24,180 nucleotides of DNA from a virus. The stretch's first letter is position 1; the number at the start of each line of letters is the position of its first letter. The position numbers were made by a program, and so were the translations under genes. Under the pieces are notes generated by a model. That model saw only the letters and a list, made by a program, of their open reading frames with translations. It was not told the DNA's origin and made no database searches. Positions 8,177-15,614 of the stretch are shown here, piece by piece. The DNA lies in IMG/VR virus record IMGVR_UViG_3300002835_001067, positions 1 to 24,180 of that record. One strand, written 5' to 3'.

Positions 8177-9091
8177 TTAGTCGTCAGCTTCAGCCCACTC
8201 ATCGAGCAGGTCGTTGATGGCTTTCTTCTCAGCGACTACGGGCGCCGCTTTCTTGGTGGTGACCTTGACCGGCTCCTCGGCTTCATCCTCTTCGGCCACT
8301 ACAGGGGCCGCTTTCGGTTTAACCGTGAGCTTGGGCTTCGGTGCAGGCGCTTGCTCGAACTTCTCGCCGTCGTCCTTGGACTTCACGGTGAACGTATGCG
8401 ATACCGCCTCGGTAGCGTCGCTCGTCTCTGCTTGCTTACGGCAGGATTCCCACTCAGCCTCGGTCAGCCCGCGCACGGCCTTGAATGTCAGCTTCGGAAC
8501 CGGGGACTTAGAGTCAAAGCGCATCTCGGTGACAACCGCCGTAACCGGCACATTGTGCGAAGCCAGGAAGCGGACGTACGCTTCGAGCGGGAGCTTACCG
8601 TCTTCGCCCTTACCGAAGATCGACGTAGCCGCAAGAGACAACTGGTACACATCGCCATCCACATCACCGTCCAGAACAACGGCAAGCTTGCGAGCGTAGC
8701 GGCACGCCTTGGCGTCACCCTGACCCGAGCCCTTAATGTTTTGAGGGCAGCTATCGCACTTGGAGGATTGCTGTGCCGGGGACTTCGCATCGGGCTTGAC
8801 GCCGTCAGCCGACCAACACACCGGGGACACGCTCTCACCCTCGCGGTACTGGCCTTCGTAGTACGTGCGCGACACGCCGGGGGACGCCTTCACAATAACG
8901 ACGTTCATCGCGCGGTCTTCGTTGACGGCGACTTCCTCGCCGTTGGCTATCATGCGGAACAGGTTGCCCTTAAACGAGACGCGCTTAACGCCGCCACCGC
9001 CGGTTCCCATCAGGGACTTAGTAGTCTCATCGAACTCAGCTTCTTTCAGGAAGGACGGCAAACCACCTTTGAACAATGTCATTTCACTCAT
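8177..9091 (-). CDS. Putative phage ssDNA-binding protein (304 aa)
   Basis: A single-stranded DNA-binding role is inferred from build and context. A basic and aromatic N-terminal half carries four cysteines (C92, C112, C115, C130) spaced as a possible zinc site, with the segments KCDSCPQNIKGSG and ACRYARKLAVVL. A Pro/Lys/Ala linker holding KAAPVVAE twice follows, then a short acidic tail ending LLDEWAEADD, like the protein-interaction tails of SSB and gp2.5/gp32-type proteins. It lies among replication genes. An in-frame TTG at 9118 is rejected as start because AAGGAG lies 7 bases before the ATG at 9091. No OB-fold signature can be read by eye, so the family is uncertain. Confidence 0.65.
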   Translation of the reverse strand: MSEMTLFKGGLPSFLKEAEFDETTKSLMGTGGGGVKRVSFKGNLFRMIANGEEVAVNEDRAMNVVIVKASPGVSRTYYEGQYREGESVSPVCWSADGVKPDAKSPAQQSSKCDSCPQNIKGSGQGDAKACRYARKLAVVLDGDVDGDVYQLSLAATSIFGKGEDGKLPLEAYVRFLASHNVPVTAVVTEMRFDSKSPVPKLTFKAVRGLTEAEWESCRKQAETSDATEAVSHTFTVKSKDDGEKFEQAPAPKPKLTVKPKAAPVVAEEDEAEEPVKVTTKKAAPVVAEKKAINDLLDEWAEADD

Positions 9092-9101
9092 TTCGATCTC
9101 C

Positions 9102-9272
9102 TTAGATAACAACTTCAAGGTTAGCTACATACTGGGCTAACGATTCTTTACGGAACATAACGCGCTGACCAAGCTTAACAAACGGAAGCTTTCCTTTCTT
9201 ACGCAACATACCTACAGATGCGATAGAGAGGCGTAAGTACTCGGCAGCTTCTTTGACTGTCATTAGATCCAC
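9102..9272 (-). CDS. Excisionase/MerR-like HTH DNA-binding protein (56 aa)
   Basis: The sequence MTVKEAAEYLRLSIASV followed by KKGKLPFVKLGQRVMFRKESL is the classic short winged HTH of excisionase and HTH_17 proteins, in which the first helices bind DNA and the KLG.RV.F..E wing follows. It could act as a small transcription regulator or recombination-directionality factor; no integrase is seen nearby. The GTG at 9272 is chosen because AAGGAG is 9 bases upstream and the codon overlaps the stop of the preceding gene by one base; an ATG at 9263 would be 18 bases from that site. The gene ends 10 bases before the putative ssDNA-binding-protein gene and encodes part of its ribosome site. Confidence 0.85.
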   Translation of the reverse strand: MDLMTVKEAAEYLRLSIASVGMLRKKGKLPFVKLGQRVMFRKESLAQYVANLEVVI

Positions 9273-9658
9273 TAATCTTTACTCCTTCGAACAGTGATCG
9301 CGTACTTGCGATCTACATTAACAGGCGCGATCACATCAGGATGTGAGTCGGCCCACTCTTTGTAGTTGCCCTGATGGATACGTTTCTCCAGCAGTTCAAC
9401 TGCATCGTGCTCACGCACGAATCCGTAAAACGAGTCCCAATCAGAAGCCCACACGCGTTCCTTGACGGTGCGAGTCGCTGTGCCAGCGGTAGTACGCAGG
9501 CTTTCGACGTCGTTCTCTTTGCATACCTCAAGAATCTCAGCCTCGATCAAATCGAGCTTGGCAAGCATCTTGGCGTCCTCCGCCTCGTACGCTGTCTTAA
9601 TCTCAGCGCGCTTGTCCCGGATCTTGATGTACACCTCTACTAATTTAGCTACATCCAT
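9272..9658 (-). CDS. Conserved phage protein of replication region (128 aa)
   Basis: I recognise the general pattern but not a function. An N-terminal charged helix (KIRDKRAEIKTAYEAEDAKM) is followed by a segment on a GTATRTVKERV theme, then DWDSFYGFV, ELLEKRIHQGNYKEW and a basic end, ITVRRSKD. Proteins of this layout often sit beside phage helicases, polymerases and SSBs. The start is the ATG at 9658 with AAAGGAG 6 bases away. An in-frame ATG at 9685 also exists, but it lies inside the end of the helicase gene and lacks that spacing. Its own last codons (RRSKD) supply the ribosome site of the following HTH gene. Confidence 0.8.
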   Translation of the reverse strand: MDVAKLVEVYIKIRDKRAEIKTAYEAEDAKMLAKLDLIEAEILEVCKENDVESLRTTAGTATRTVKERVWASDWDSFYGFVREHDAVELLEKRIHQGNYKEWADSHPDVIAPVNVDRKYAITVRRSKD

Positions 9659-9659
9659 G

Positions 9660-11216
9660 TCATTCTCCTTTGATAACATCTTCATATAACTGCATGAGTC
9701 TGCTTTGCTCTAGCTCTTTATTGTCTAACGCGGCATACACTTTCCTTTCTGCGGGGGAACCGCACAGTCTCACTACTAAAGTCTTATTCGTCTGCCCTGC
9801 TCTATGAATACGGGCGTTACCTTGCAGGTATGTTTCAACGGACGATGTAGGGCCGAACCAGATGATCGTACTGGCTGCCGTAAGTGTGACTCCGTGCGAT
9901 GCCGACTGTGGCTGGATGACCAGCACTTTAGGGTCGTCCGTCTCTTGGAACCGACGGAATATGTCAGTCCGCTTTCCGAGAGATACGTCGCCGTATATGC
10001 ACTCAGTTGGGTATCCATGCTTCTCCAAGTATTCCTTAACAATATGTATGGCGTGCTTAAACGGGACAAACACTACGGTCTTATGACTACTTTCCTGCAC
10101 TACACTTAACATCTCTTCTAAACGCGCATCGGCATCGAACTTAATAACATCACCAGTATCAGAATAGGCTGCACCACACGATATTTGTAACAGCTTGTTG
10201 AGAGCTGCTGCCGCGTGTACGGCGGTGATCTGCTCACCCGCTGCGCTAATTGTAAGCTGTTTCTTCAACAGCGCATAGTATTTCTCTTGCTGCTTTGACA
10301 TCGGTACGTCACGAGTATGATACAACATCTCAGGTAAGTCAAGACATTCTTCTTTCGTGAACCGAATCGCTGGCTGTAGCGCAGCGTTTACTGTCTCTGT
10401 AGCGCGTGGCGCTGGCACCCACTTGAACATGCCGATCTTCACCATCACCTTATCGCGCCACGATCCGAAGTAACTAGGCACGCGCGACGGCGTGCACATC
10501 TTAGCTAGGCCGAACGCGTCAAGGGGAGACTGCGCTGATGGGGTGCCGGTCATTAGCCACATCCACGTGTCCGGGCCGGAGATAGCGTTCATTGCTTTCC
10601 ATCTGCGCGTGGTTGAGGACTTGATGAACGTGCACTCATCCATGACGATCAGATCGAACTTGTCTTTCAAGTAGTGCTTTATCACGTCAACGCCGTCGTA
10701 GTTGATGACCACGATCTCCGCCTTACTGTCTATGGCCGCGATGCGCTGCGTCTTGGTGCCGTGCGCAACCGCTACGTCCCGGTGCATGATCGTTTGAAAC
10801 GCGTCGGCTACCCATGCTGACCGCATGATAGACACGGGGCATACAACCAGAGCGCGCTTGATAGTGCGTGTCTTGAGAAGATAGTCGATCGCCCATAGGG
10901 CGCTAGATGTTTTGCCGCTTCCTTGCTCGTTCAGTATGTAACACCGTTTGTGCAGCGTCATGAACTCTGCCGTTACCCGCTGGTGATCGAACGGCTTCCG
11001 TATTCCAGGCCAATCGTATGTGAACGCGATCGGGGATCGCACACCCTTGAGCTTAAGATTTCGCAGGACCTGCGCTTCTTCCAGCCCGAAATGGACCAGC
11101 ACCTCGCTTACGCCCGGGGCGATCTCGCCCAAGTTCTTGCTCTTGGGTATGACCGACGTAATACGGTCGGGGTTCTTTACGCGGAATTTGACCGCGCGGT
11201 TATCTATAATCTCCAT
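9660..11216 (-). CDS. SNF2-like superfamily 2 helicase (518 aa)
   Basis: This is an ATP-dependent DNA translocase of the SNF2/SF2 type. Visible motifs: FDHQRVTAEFM (Q-like), GSGKT with K102 (motif I), VVCPVSIM (Ia), MDECTFIKS at about 192-200 (II), LMTGTP at about 221-226 (III), then TVVFVPFKHAIHIVKEYL, LVIQPQSASHGVTLTAA and QGNARIHRAGQTN (motifs IV to VI). Phage members are thought to remodel DNA during replication or recombination. The ATG at 11216 is preferred over a TTG at 11243 because GGAG sits 5 bases before it. It follows a 157-base gap rich in palindromes and overlaps the ribosome site of the next gene at its end. Confidence 0.92.
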   Translation of the reverse strand: MEIIDNRAVKFRVKNPDRITSVIPKSKNLGEIAPGVSEVLVHFGLEEAQVLRNLKLKGVRSPIAFTYDWPGIRKPFDHQRVTAEFMTLHKRCYILNEQGSGKTSSALWAIDYLLKTRTIKRALVVCPVSIMRSAWVADAFQTIMHRDVAVAHGTKTQRIAAIDSKAEIVVINYDGVDVIKHYLKDKFDLIVMDECTFIKSSTTRRWKAMNAISGPDTWMWLMTGTPSAQSPLDAFGLAKMCTPSRVPSYFGSWRDKVMVKIGMFKWVPAPRATETVNAALQPAIRFTKEECLDLPEMLYHTRDVPMSKQQEKYYALLKKQLTISAAGEQITAVHAAAALNKLLQISCGAAYSDTGDVIKFDADARLEEMLSVVQESSHKTVVFVPFKHAIHIVKEYLEKHGYPTECIYGDVSLGKRTDIFRRFQETDDPKVLVIQPQSASHGVTLTAASTIIWFGPTSSVETYLQGNARIHRAGQTNKTLVVRLCGSPAERKVYAALDNKELEQSRLMQLYEDVIKGE

Positions 11217-11310
11217 CTGCGCTCCAATAGCCGTACGCCTCAAACACGTGTTTGAGGTGTGCCCGTCTTTCCGGGCTGTCCTCTAGCTCATACGCGAAAG
11301 GGAGCGTACG
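11200..11310 (-). pseudogene. Protein-like 36-codon frame without a start codon
   Basis: After an amber stop at 11311-11313 this - strand frame reads RTLPFAYELEDSPERRAHL and then KHVFEAYGYWSADGDYR before TAA at 11200. The composition is strongly protein-like, unlike the other two frames. No ATG, GTG or TTG precedes the conserved-looking part. Upstream of the amber, the same frame goes back to a GTG after a purine-rich run. It may be a decayed gene, a gene with a sequencing error, or chance. It overlaps the helicase start by 17 bases. Confidence 0.4.
11238..11257. promoter_or_regulatory. 20-bp perfect palindrome upstream of the helicase gene
   Basis: CCTCAAACACGTGTTTGAGG reads the same on both strands and lies 22 bases before the helicase ATG. 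A perfect palindrome of this length suggests an operator for a dimeric repressor or an RNA hairpin with no loop. It falls within the start-less frame at 11200-11310, so codon constraint may contribute. A second palindrome, AGCGTACGCT, lies at 11303-11312 and a small hairpin GCCCG/CGGGC at 11261-11276. Confidence 0.6.
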
Positions 11311-11327
11311 CTAGATGGTGCCGTTAT

Positions 11328-11347
11328 GAAAAGAGGCTATAAGCCCC
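11328..11347 (-). terminator. Possible terminator after the HNH gene
   Basis: On the - strand GGGGCT-TAT-AGCCTC forms a 6-bp stem (one G-T pair) with a 3-base loop (11347-11333), followed by TTTTC. It lies 27 bases beyond the HNH stop codon and before the helicase gene, so it could limit read-through within the leftward operon. The stem is short, so efficiency is doubtful. Confidence 0.45.
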
Positions 11348-11373
11348 CGCCATGTCACCCCACTGGGGCACCG

Positions 11374-11676
11374 TTAGGGTTTCTTTCGCTCACGCGCAGA
11401 CAACTCGGACTTCATACTGTGGTTCTTCTTGCGAGCGAATGAACGGTTCTCGCCTTGCGGAACTACAGCCAGATTCTTTTTACCGTTGGTGCCGCCCTTA
11501 GACAGCGTTTTCTTGTGGTGTACGTCCATGCCGTCGTTAGGCCCAACATCGCCGTTCTTCTCTAACATGTAACGGGCGCGTTTACGCGCGTTGCGTTTGG
11601 CCTTGACTGCCGGGCTGCCCTCGTAGTCTTGCGCGTTCTTAGTCCACTTACGATCGTTCGGATTCTTGTACGGCAT
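11374..11676 (-). CDS. HNH endonuclease-like protein (100 aa)
   Basis: A small basic protein: the N-terminal half is lysine and arginine rich (VKAKRNARKRARYMLEK), then comes MDVHHKKTLSKGGTNGKKNL and VVPQGENRSF. H53-H54, N68 and N77-R78 fit the H, N and N/H positions of a beta-beta-alpha metal nuclease. No CxxC zinc pairs are present, so it is a minimal form. A free-standing HNH in a replication cluster may nick DNA in recombination or packaging. The ATG at 11676 has GAGGTG just before it and lies two bases after the stop of the PD-(D/E)XK gene; a longer frame to 11748 has no such site. Confidence 0.75.
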   Translation of the reverse strand: MPYKNPNDRKWTKNAQDYEGSPAVKAKRNARKRARYMLEKNGDVGPNDGMDVHHKKTLSKGGTNGKKNLAVVPQGENRSFARKKNHSMKSELSARERKKP

Positions 11677-11678
11677 AA

Positions 11679-12335
11679 TCACCTCACCCAATGTTCGCAC
11701 GCTTCGTGCGGGCACCACCGGCATAACGGAGTAGGGTTCGGATGCCACTTGTCCAGCTCATACGCCTTATCAAGAAGCGCGCTTCCCGCGTCCCATTTAG
11801 CCCACATCTTAGCAATGTTTTGGCGCTTGTACACGCTCTTAATTAGTACGTCGTGCGCGACGAAAGCCAACGCGCCTTTAACCGTTTCGACTTCCGGGAA
11901 GTACGCGAACGTCATCAACGCCATGAGCTCGAGTTGGTCTTTGTCAGGGTACTTTGCACCGCCTGTTTTGTAGTCCAGCACGTGGGCGTTCGGCCCATCA
12001 ACTACCAGCACGTCGGCGATGCCGCGAACCCATACGTCCTTATCCCGAAACGCTACGGGCTGCTTGTCAGCGTTCAACGCCATCTTGAGCTCGCAGTGAA
12101 TCGCCCCAGGGAACCGGAGCACCGAGTCGGCCAGCGACTTGAACTTGTCGAACCCGGCGGGTAGCGGCTTGCTATCCCGGACGTACTCTTCAAGAGCTTT
12201 GTGTACCTGCTCGCCGTAGATGATCGCCTCTGTCTTGGGGCTCTTGTAGAGTTTCGCTACACGCACGGCATGGTACCGACGCGAGCATCCTTTGAAGTCT
12301 TTAATAGCGGAGAACGACCAACTGTGCTTTGTCAC
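11679..12335 (-). CDS. Cas4/AddB-like PD-(D/E)XK nuclease (218 aa)
   Basis: The sequence shows the RecB-family nuclease order: YGEQVHKALEEY with H45, CELKMAL with E82, GIADVLVVD with D108, LDYKTGG with D121 and K123, and DQLELMAL with Q134. One cysteine near the N-terminus (C17 in KGCSRRYH) and three at the end (C205, C208, C213) match the split four-Cys layout that holds an iron-sulfur cluster in Cas4 and AddB. Likely an exonuclease acting on DNA ends during replication or recombination. Its ATG overlaps the polymerase stop in an ATGA. Confidence 0.9.
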   Translation of the reverse strand: MTKHSWSFSAIKDFKGCSRRYHAVRVAKLYKSPKTEAIIYGEQVHKALEEYVRDSKPLPAGFDKFKSLADSVLRFPGAIHCELKMALNADKQPVAFRDKDVWVRGIADVLVVDGPNAHVLDYKTGGAKYPDKDQLELMALMTFAYFPEVETVKGALAFVAHDVLIKSVYKRQNIAKMWAKWDAGSALLDKAYELDKWHPNPTPLCRWCPHEACEHWVR

Positions 12336-14248
12336 TTAGCTTGCCCATAAGAATCAGCGATATCGCCTTCAGCCCATAGACGTATCTCGGGCCACCACGC
12401 AGGCGACGAACGCATGGTTGTCAACATAAACTGCAAACACTCTTCGGCTTGATTTTCATCCACGATGACGACGAGTTCGTCATGTACTGTGTGCACGACT
12501 TTATACTGTTTGCGAATCTTTAGCAACTGCTCGGCCATGATACCCCGCGACAAATGCTGAATGAGATTTTCGTCGCATTTCGGGCCGTTAATCCGCACGT
12601 GGTTGCGACCTTCCCCGTACCAGAACTCCGCTGCGTCCTCTTTGTACGTTAGCTTCGGGTACCGGATCATGCCAGTCGGCGTCTTGATTCCACCTTGTGC
12701 GGTAACGCAAAAACCCCACGGGTCGATCGGCACGCCATAGTCGTTGTTGTATATGTGGGCCAACGCTGAGCCGCACCGCTTCCATCCGTCCTTAATCGCC
12801 TTGTACTCGCTGCGCCACTGCCGTACGACCCTAGCTGCCTCATCCGCAGATATGTCTACGCCGCCCATCGTCTTTGCGATTGTTACGAACGTGTTGGCCC
12901 CAGCGCCGTACCCAAGTCCAAGATGCGCGATTTTACCGATCTGTCGTTGTGCCTTCGTGACTTCCGCCACTGGCACGTTGTACAGCTTGCTTGCAAAGTC
13001 TTTGTACAGGTCGGCTTTCTCCGGATCTTCTATGAAGAGTTCAGTGGAGGATTCTGCACGCCACAAGAAATGGTTGACCCGAAGCTCGATACCAGACAAG
13101 TCCACGACGACAACTTTCTTACCTTTAGGGGCACGGAGCGATAGCCGCAGCGCGTTAGTCGGTTTGTGTATGATGTTGCCATCTTTGTCGCGCGGGATGC
13201 GCGGCATGTTTTGCTGGTTGAGTCCGCCTGAGCCGCCCCACCTGCCGGTCGTCGCTGCGTAGTAGTTCAGGAAGATCGGCATCTTATTGTTCAGAGCCGT
13301 ACCTGCTGCCAAGAACTGGGTAATGCGCGATTCCAAGAGCGTGCTTTTGACGCCAAGTCGCGCGCGTGCAGTCGCAGCCACAATCGGGTCGGCGTGCTCT
13401 TGCAGTCGCAGGAACGCTTCGTCTGTTTTGGCGAGCGCGTAAACAGTCTTTTCCGGGTTAGTCGGGGAGGGCTTAACCGGTGGTTCCACACCCAGATCTC
13501 GAAGAAGCGCGGCAAACTTCGGCGCACTTGCCAGTACTTTCTTAACCGCTGCGGCAACACTCTCATCATCCATACCCGGCACGTACGCGCCTGTCATCGT
13601 TGCGATGTCCAGTAGCATTAGCTCCTTGGTTTTCTGCTCTTCGAGCAGCGTAGTCTCCAGTAGGTCTACATCTAGGTCGAACTCCGGCTCGACGAGCATA
13701 CGAACCGTTGCGTCGATAAGCTGTATCTCCTGCTTGGTAGTGAGCGGCGCCAGCTTTTTGAATATCCCGGCGCATAGCTCGACGTCCAGTTTGTTGTACT
13801 CCTCCATAGCCGTGAGTTCCCAGGGCGTGAAGTCCTTCAGGTGCTTGCCCTTCGTGTTGGTTGCCTCAAGGTCACCCTTCACTCCAACCTCAAGCTCGGC
13901 AGCTACTTTCTTGAGCGAGCCCCCAACGGTGGTCTGGAAGAATGGCCGCGCCATTGCCAGCGTGCACCCCCAGAGCTTCGGCTTAACGCCGAAACGCCAC
14001 GCGAAAATCATAGCGTCGAACCCGCTCATGTTGTGCCCAACAAGCATGACATCTGACCAATCAATACGGCTCAGAAGGTTGGCGATTTTGTCCTCGCCGA
14101 ACACGCAGTGCGTCTCACCGTCGTCGAACTTGGCAGCCAGACTAATGATCTCCGTGTCGGGGTGCATCACATAATCAATAGCGTTCATCTTGGTCAAGCT
14201 GTGCGTGGTAGACCAATAGGACTCAAAGTCCGCGTAACAAATCCTCAT
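12332..14248 (-). CDS. Family A DNA polymerase with 3'-5' exonuclease (638 aa)
   Basis: The replicative DNA polymerase. Proofreading motifs: YADFES (D7, E9), GHNMSGFDAM (H72, N73, D78) and YNKLD (Y151, D155). Polymerase motifs: RWGGSGGLNQQNMPR upstream of motif A, VVVDLSGIELR (D383), motif B RQIGKIAHLGLGYG (R435, K439), and motif C VHDELV (H589, D590, E591). All expected catalytic residues are present. The length is a little under that of T7 polymerase, with no 5'-nuclease domain. The ATG overlaps the stop of the VRR-NUC gene (ATGA), and its own stop overlaps the nuclease start, so the three are translationally coupled. Confidence 0.97.
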   Translation of the reverse strand: MRICYADFESYWSTTHSLTKMNAIDYVMHPDTEIISLAAKFDDGETHCVFGEDKIANLLSRIDWSDVMLVGHNMSGFDAMIFAWRFGVKPKLWGCTLAMARPFFQTTVGGSLKKVAAELEVGVKGDLEATNTKGKHLKDFTPWELTAMEEYNKLDVELCAGIFKKLAPLTTKQEIQLIDATVRMLVEPEFDLDVDLLETTLLEEQKTKELMLLDIATMTGAYVPGMDDESVAAAVKKVLASAPKFAALLRDLGVEPPVKPSPTNPEKTVYALAKTDEAFLRLQEHADPIVAATARARLGVKSTLLESRITQFLAAGTALNNKMPIFLNYYAATTGRWGGSGGLNQQNMPRIPRDKDGNIIHKPTNALRLSLRAPKGKKVVVVDLSGIELRVNHFLWRAESSTELFIEDPEKADLYKDFASKLYNVPVAEVTKAQRQIGKIAHLGLGYGAGANTFVTIAKTMGGVDISADEAARVVRQWRSEYKAIKDGWKRCGSALAHIYNNDYGVPIDPWGFCVTAQGGIKTPTGMIRYPKLTYKEDAAEFWYGEGRNHVRINGPKCDENLIQHLSRGIMAEQLLKIRKQYKVVHTVHDELVVIVDENQAEECLQFMLTTMRSSPAWWPEIRLWAEGDIADSYGQAK

Positions 14249-14604
14249 GCGAATCTCCTGTACAACTCACCCATGATCCGCGTCGTCTCTGCGCGGCTTG
14301 CGATCAACCCTTCGATAAACCCTTGCAGCATGTCAAGGTCGTTGGCGTCTATAACTAGCGCAGCGCCCTGCGCCTCCTTAATCTCGGACAGGTTCTTGAC
14401 CTGAAGCGGCGTCGGCGGGTTCGCGCGCTTGTCAGCTTTCACCTCTATAGCGAGGAACGAGCCTTTAACGCACGCTATGATGTCGGGTACCCCGCTCTTA
14501 CCAAAGGACCCCATCGCGGGCATAAAGTAATACACGTCCGGCGCATAGGACTTAAGTAACTGTTTTATCTTGTCTTTTACTTTACCCTCTGGGGTGGTTG
14601 CCAT
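14245..14604 (-). CDS. VRR-NUC domain nuclease (119 aa)
   Basis: A stand-alone VRR-NUC protein: MPAMGSFGKSGVPDII (D41), then FLAIEVKAD (E54, K56), then PTPLQVKNL (Q68) and AALVID, which is the PD-(D/E)XK core of the family. Stand-alone phage VRR-NUC proteins are thought to act as structure-specific nucleases such as Holliday-junction resolvases; the substrate here is not shown. The ribosome site is AAGGAG, 8 bases before the ATG, and lies inside the end of the small gene upstream. Confidence 0.93.
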   Translation of the reverse strand: MATTPEGKVKDKIKQLLKSYAPDVYYFMPAMGSFGKSGVPDIIACVKGSFLAIEVKADKRANPPTPLQVKNLSEIKEAQGAALVIDANDLDMLQGFIEGLIASRAETTRIMGELYRRFA

Positions 14605-14719
14605 GTTCGAACTCCTTGATTCGTGAAATTACGTAGATGCGGTTTGCTACGCTCACCAGTTCTTCCGCCGTCCGCGCCGCGTCGGACCACTCTTCCCGGC
14701 TCAGTTGCTCAAATAGCAT
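14582..14719 (-). CDS. Small hypothetical protein (45 aa)
   Basis: Function not recognised. The peptide MLFEQLSREEWSDAARTAEE continues into a short helix and ends EFEHGNHPRG; it is charged and mostly helical. An in-frame ATG at 14830 would add 37 residues but overlap the zinc-ribbon gene by 122 bases, so the ATG at 14719 is used; that overlaps by 11 bases. The ribosome site is weak. The 3' end overlaps the VRR-NUC start by 23 bases and carries its AAGGAG. Confidence 0.6.
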   Translation of the reverse strand: MLFEQLSREEWSDAARTAEELVSVANRIYVISRIKEFEHGNHPRG

Positions 14720-15266
14720 CCGGCTCAACGGCTGTAGGTTTACTTGCTGGAGCGACCACTCGCTCGTCTCCAAAGAATTTTGCATAGGCTTCATCGGTAA
14801 AATATGACAGGAAAGGTTTGAAATCCCCACGACGGACGTCTATTTCCATCTTGGCTCTGATGTCCTTGTAGTACGCGTCCATTTGCATCCGGCGCTGGTA
14901 TGTTCGCGCCGTCCGGGGGTTCTGGCGGCGCCCGTGTACTTCAAGGCGCTCCCGGTTTAGGGCGAGCCGCATCGCGTTGGTGTCGATCAGGTGGTTAATC
15001 CGGCGTAGTAGCGCGTTGGTCGCGTCGGTTAAGCGCACCGCGCGGCGCTCCTTCGTGCGCCGGTAATACCGTTTCTGGATAGCCCGCATCGCTACGCGCT
15101 TACGGCACTTCGGGCAGTCGAACGAAAACCCACTACGCGGCGTGTGATATTTGAACTTGGACACCGCGCCACAGGTACTGCACACGATGGCGGTCTGCCT
15201 CGTGCCGATGAACGGGCCCGGCACTTCTTCCCACTCATCGGCTTCACTTATGATCTCGTCGTCCAT
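14709..15266 (-). CDS. Zinc-ribbon protein of replication operon (185 aa)
   Basis: The N-terminal part has two CxxC pairs (C29/C32 in CSTC and C51/C54 in CPKC) spaced as a zinc ribbon. The rest is very basic and helical (KRYYRRTKERRAVRL, RRQNPRTARTYQRRMQM), ending with an acidic stretch. This suits a DNA- or RNA-binding accessory or regulatory protein. The family is not recognised. The start has TTGAGG just upstream. It sits 6 bases after the stop of the 113-residue gene and begins the run of genes that lead to the polymerase. Confidence 0.8.
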   Translation of the reverse strand: MDDEIISEADEWEEVPGPFIGTRQTAIVCSTCGAVSKFKYHTPRSGFSFDCPKCRKRVAMRAIQKRYYRRTKERRAVRLTDATNALLRRINHLIDTNAMRLALNRERLEVHGRRQNPRTARTYQRRMQMDAYYKDIRAKMEIDVRRGDFKPFLSYFTDEAYAKFFGDERVVAPASKPTAVEPDAI

Positions 15267-15272
15267 ACAGCC

Positions 15273-15614
15273 TCAAATCTCCAATCGCTCAATCAGGTCT
15301 TGTACGTTATGAGCGCACAACGCTACACGTCGCTGCGCGTCTGTAAGCGCGGCAACCACGGGGGACGCTGCGCCACTGCTCAACCCGGCGTCGGCAGTTC
15401 TTTGCGGTTGGTCCGCCATAACGGGTTGCAACCGGCGTTGCAGTAGCTCGACCACGCTTTCAAGAAATTCTAAGTTGCTAGCGAGCTCATCCCACTGGCG
15501 TTCGTACGCCGATCGGTATCGCTCTTCAGCTTGCTCGGCTTGACCTACCCCCAAGCTGTCCAAGATCGTTCGTGCAACCGCGCGGCTGTAGTCTGGTTGG
15601 CTTCGTTCGCTCAT
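15273..15614 (-). CDS. Helical hypothetical protein (113 aa)
   Basis: Function not recognised. It is helix-rich with a probable coiled coil (QAEQAEERYRSAYERQWDEL, then FLESVVELLQRRLQPV), a small Ala/Ser/Gly linker and a second helix ending VQDLIERLEI. No catalytic motif is seen. The ATG overlaps the stop of the gene upstream (ATGA), and its ribosome site AAGGAG lies within that gene's last codons. Confidence 0.75.
   Translation of the reverse strand: MSERSQPDYSRAVARTILDSLGVGQAEQAEERYRSAYERQWDELASNLEFLESVVELLQRRLQPVMADQPQRTADAGLSSGAASPVVAALTDAQRRVALCAHNVQDLIERLEI

Noticed and set aside
7997-9109. 370-residue frame on the + strand opposite the SSB-like gene
   Set aside because: Leu/Arg-rich composition without recognisable motifs; the - strand genes here have good ribosome sites and known or sensible domains.
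9102-9272. Temperate lifestyle from an excisionase-like gene
   Set aside because: The HTH fold is shared with many regulators, and no integrase, attachment site or CI-type repressor is seen in the window.
13605-14174. 189-residue + strand frame opposite the polymerase
   Set aside because: Ser-rich shadow of the polymerase gene, whose exonuclease and polymerase motifs are complete on the - strand.
14720-14830. Extension of the 45-residue gene to an upstream ATG
   Set aside because: It would overlap the zinc-ribbon gene by 122 bases with no better ribosome site.
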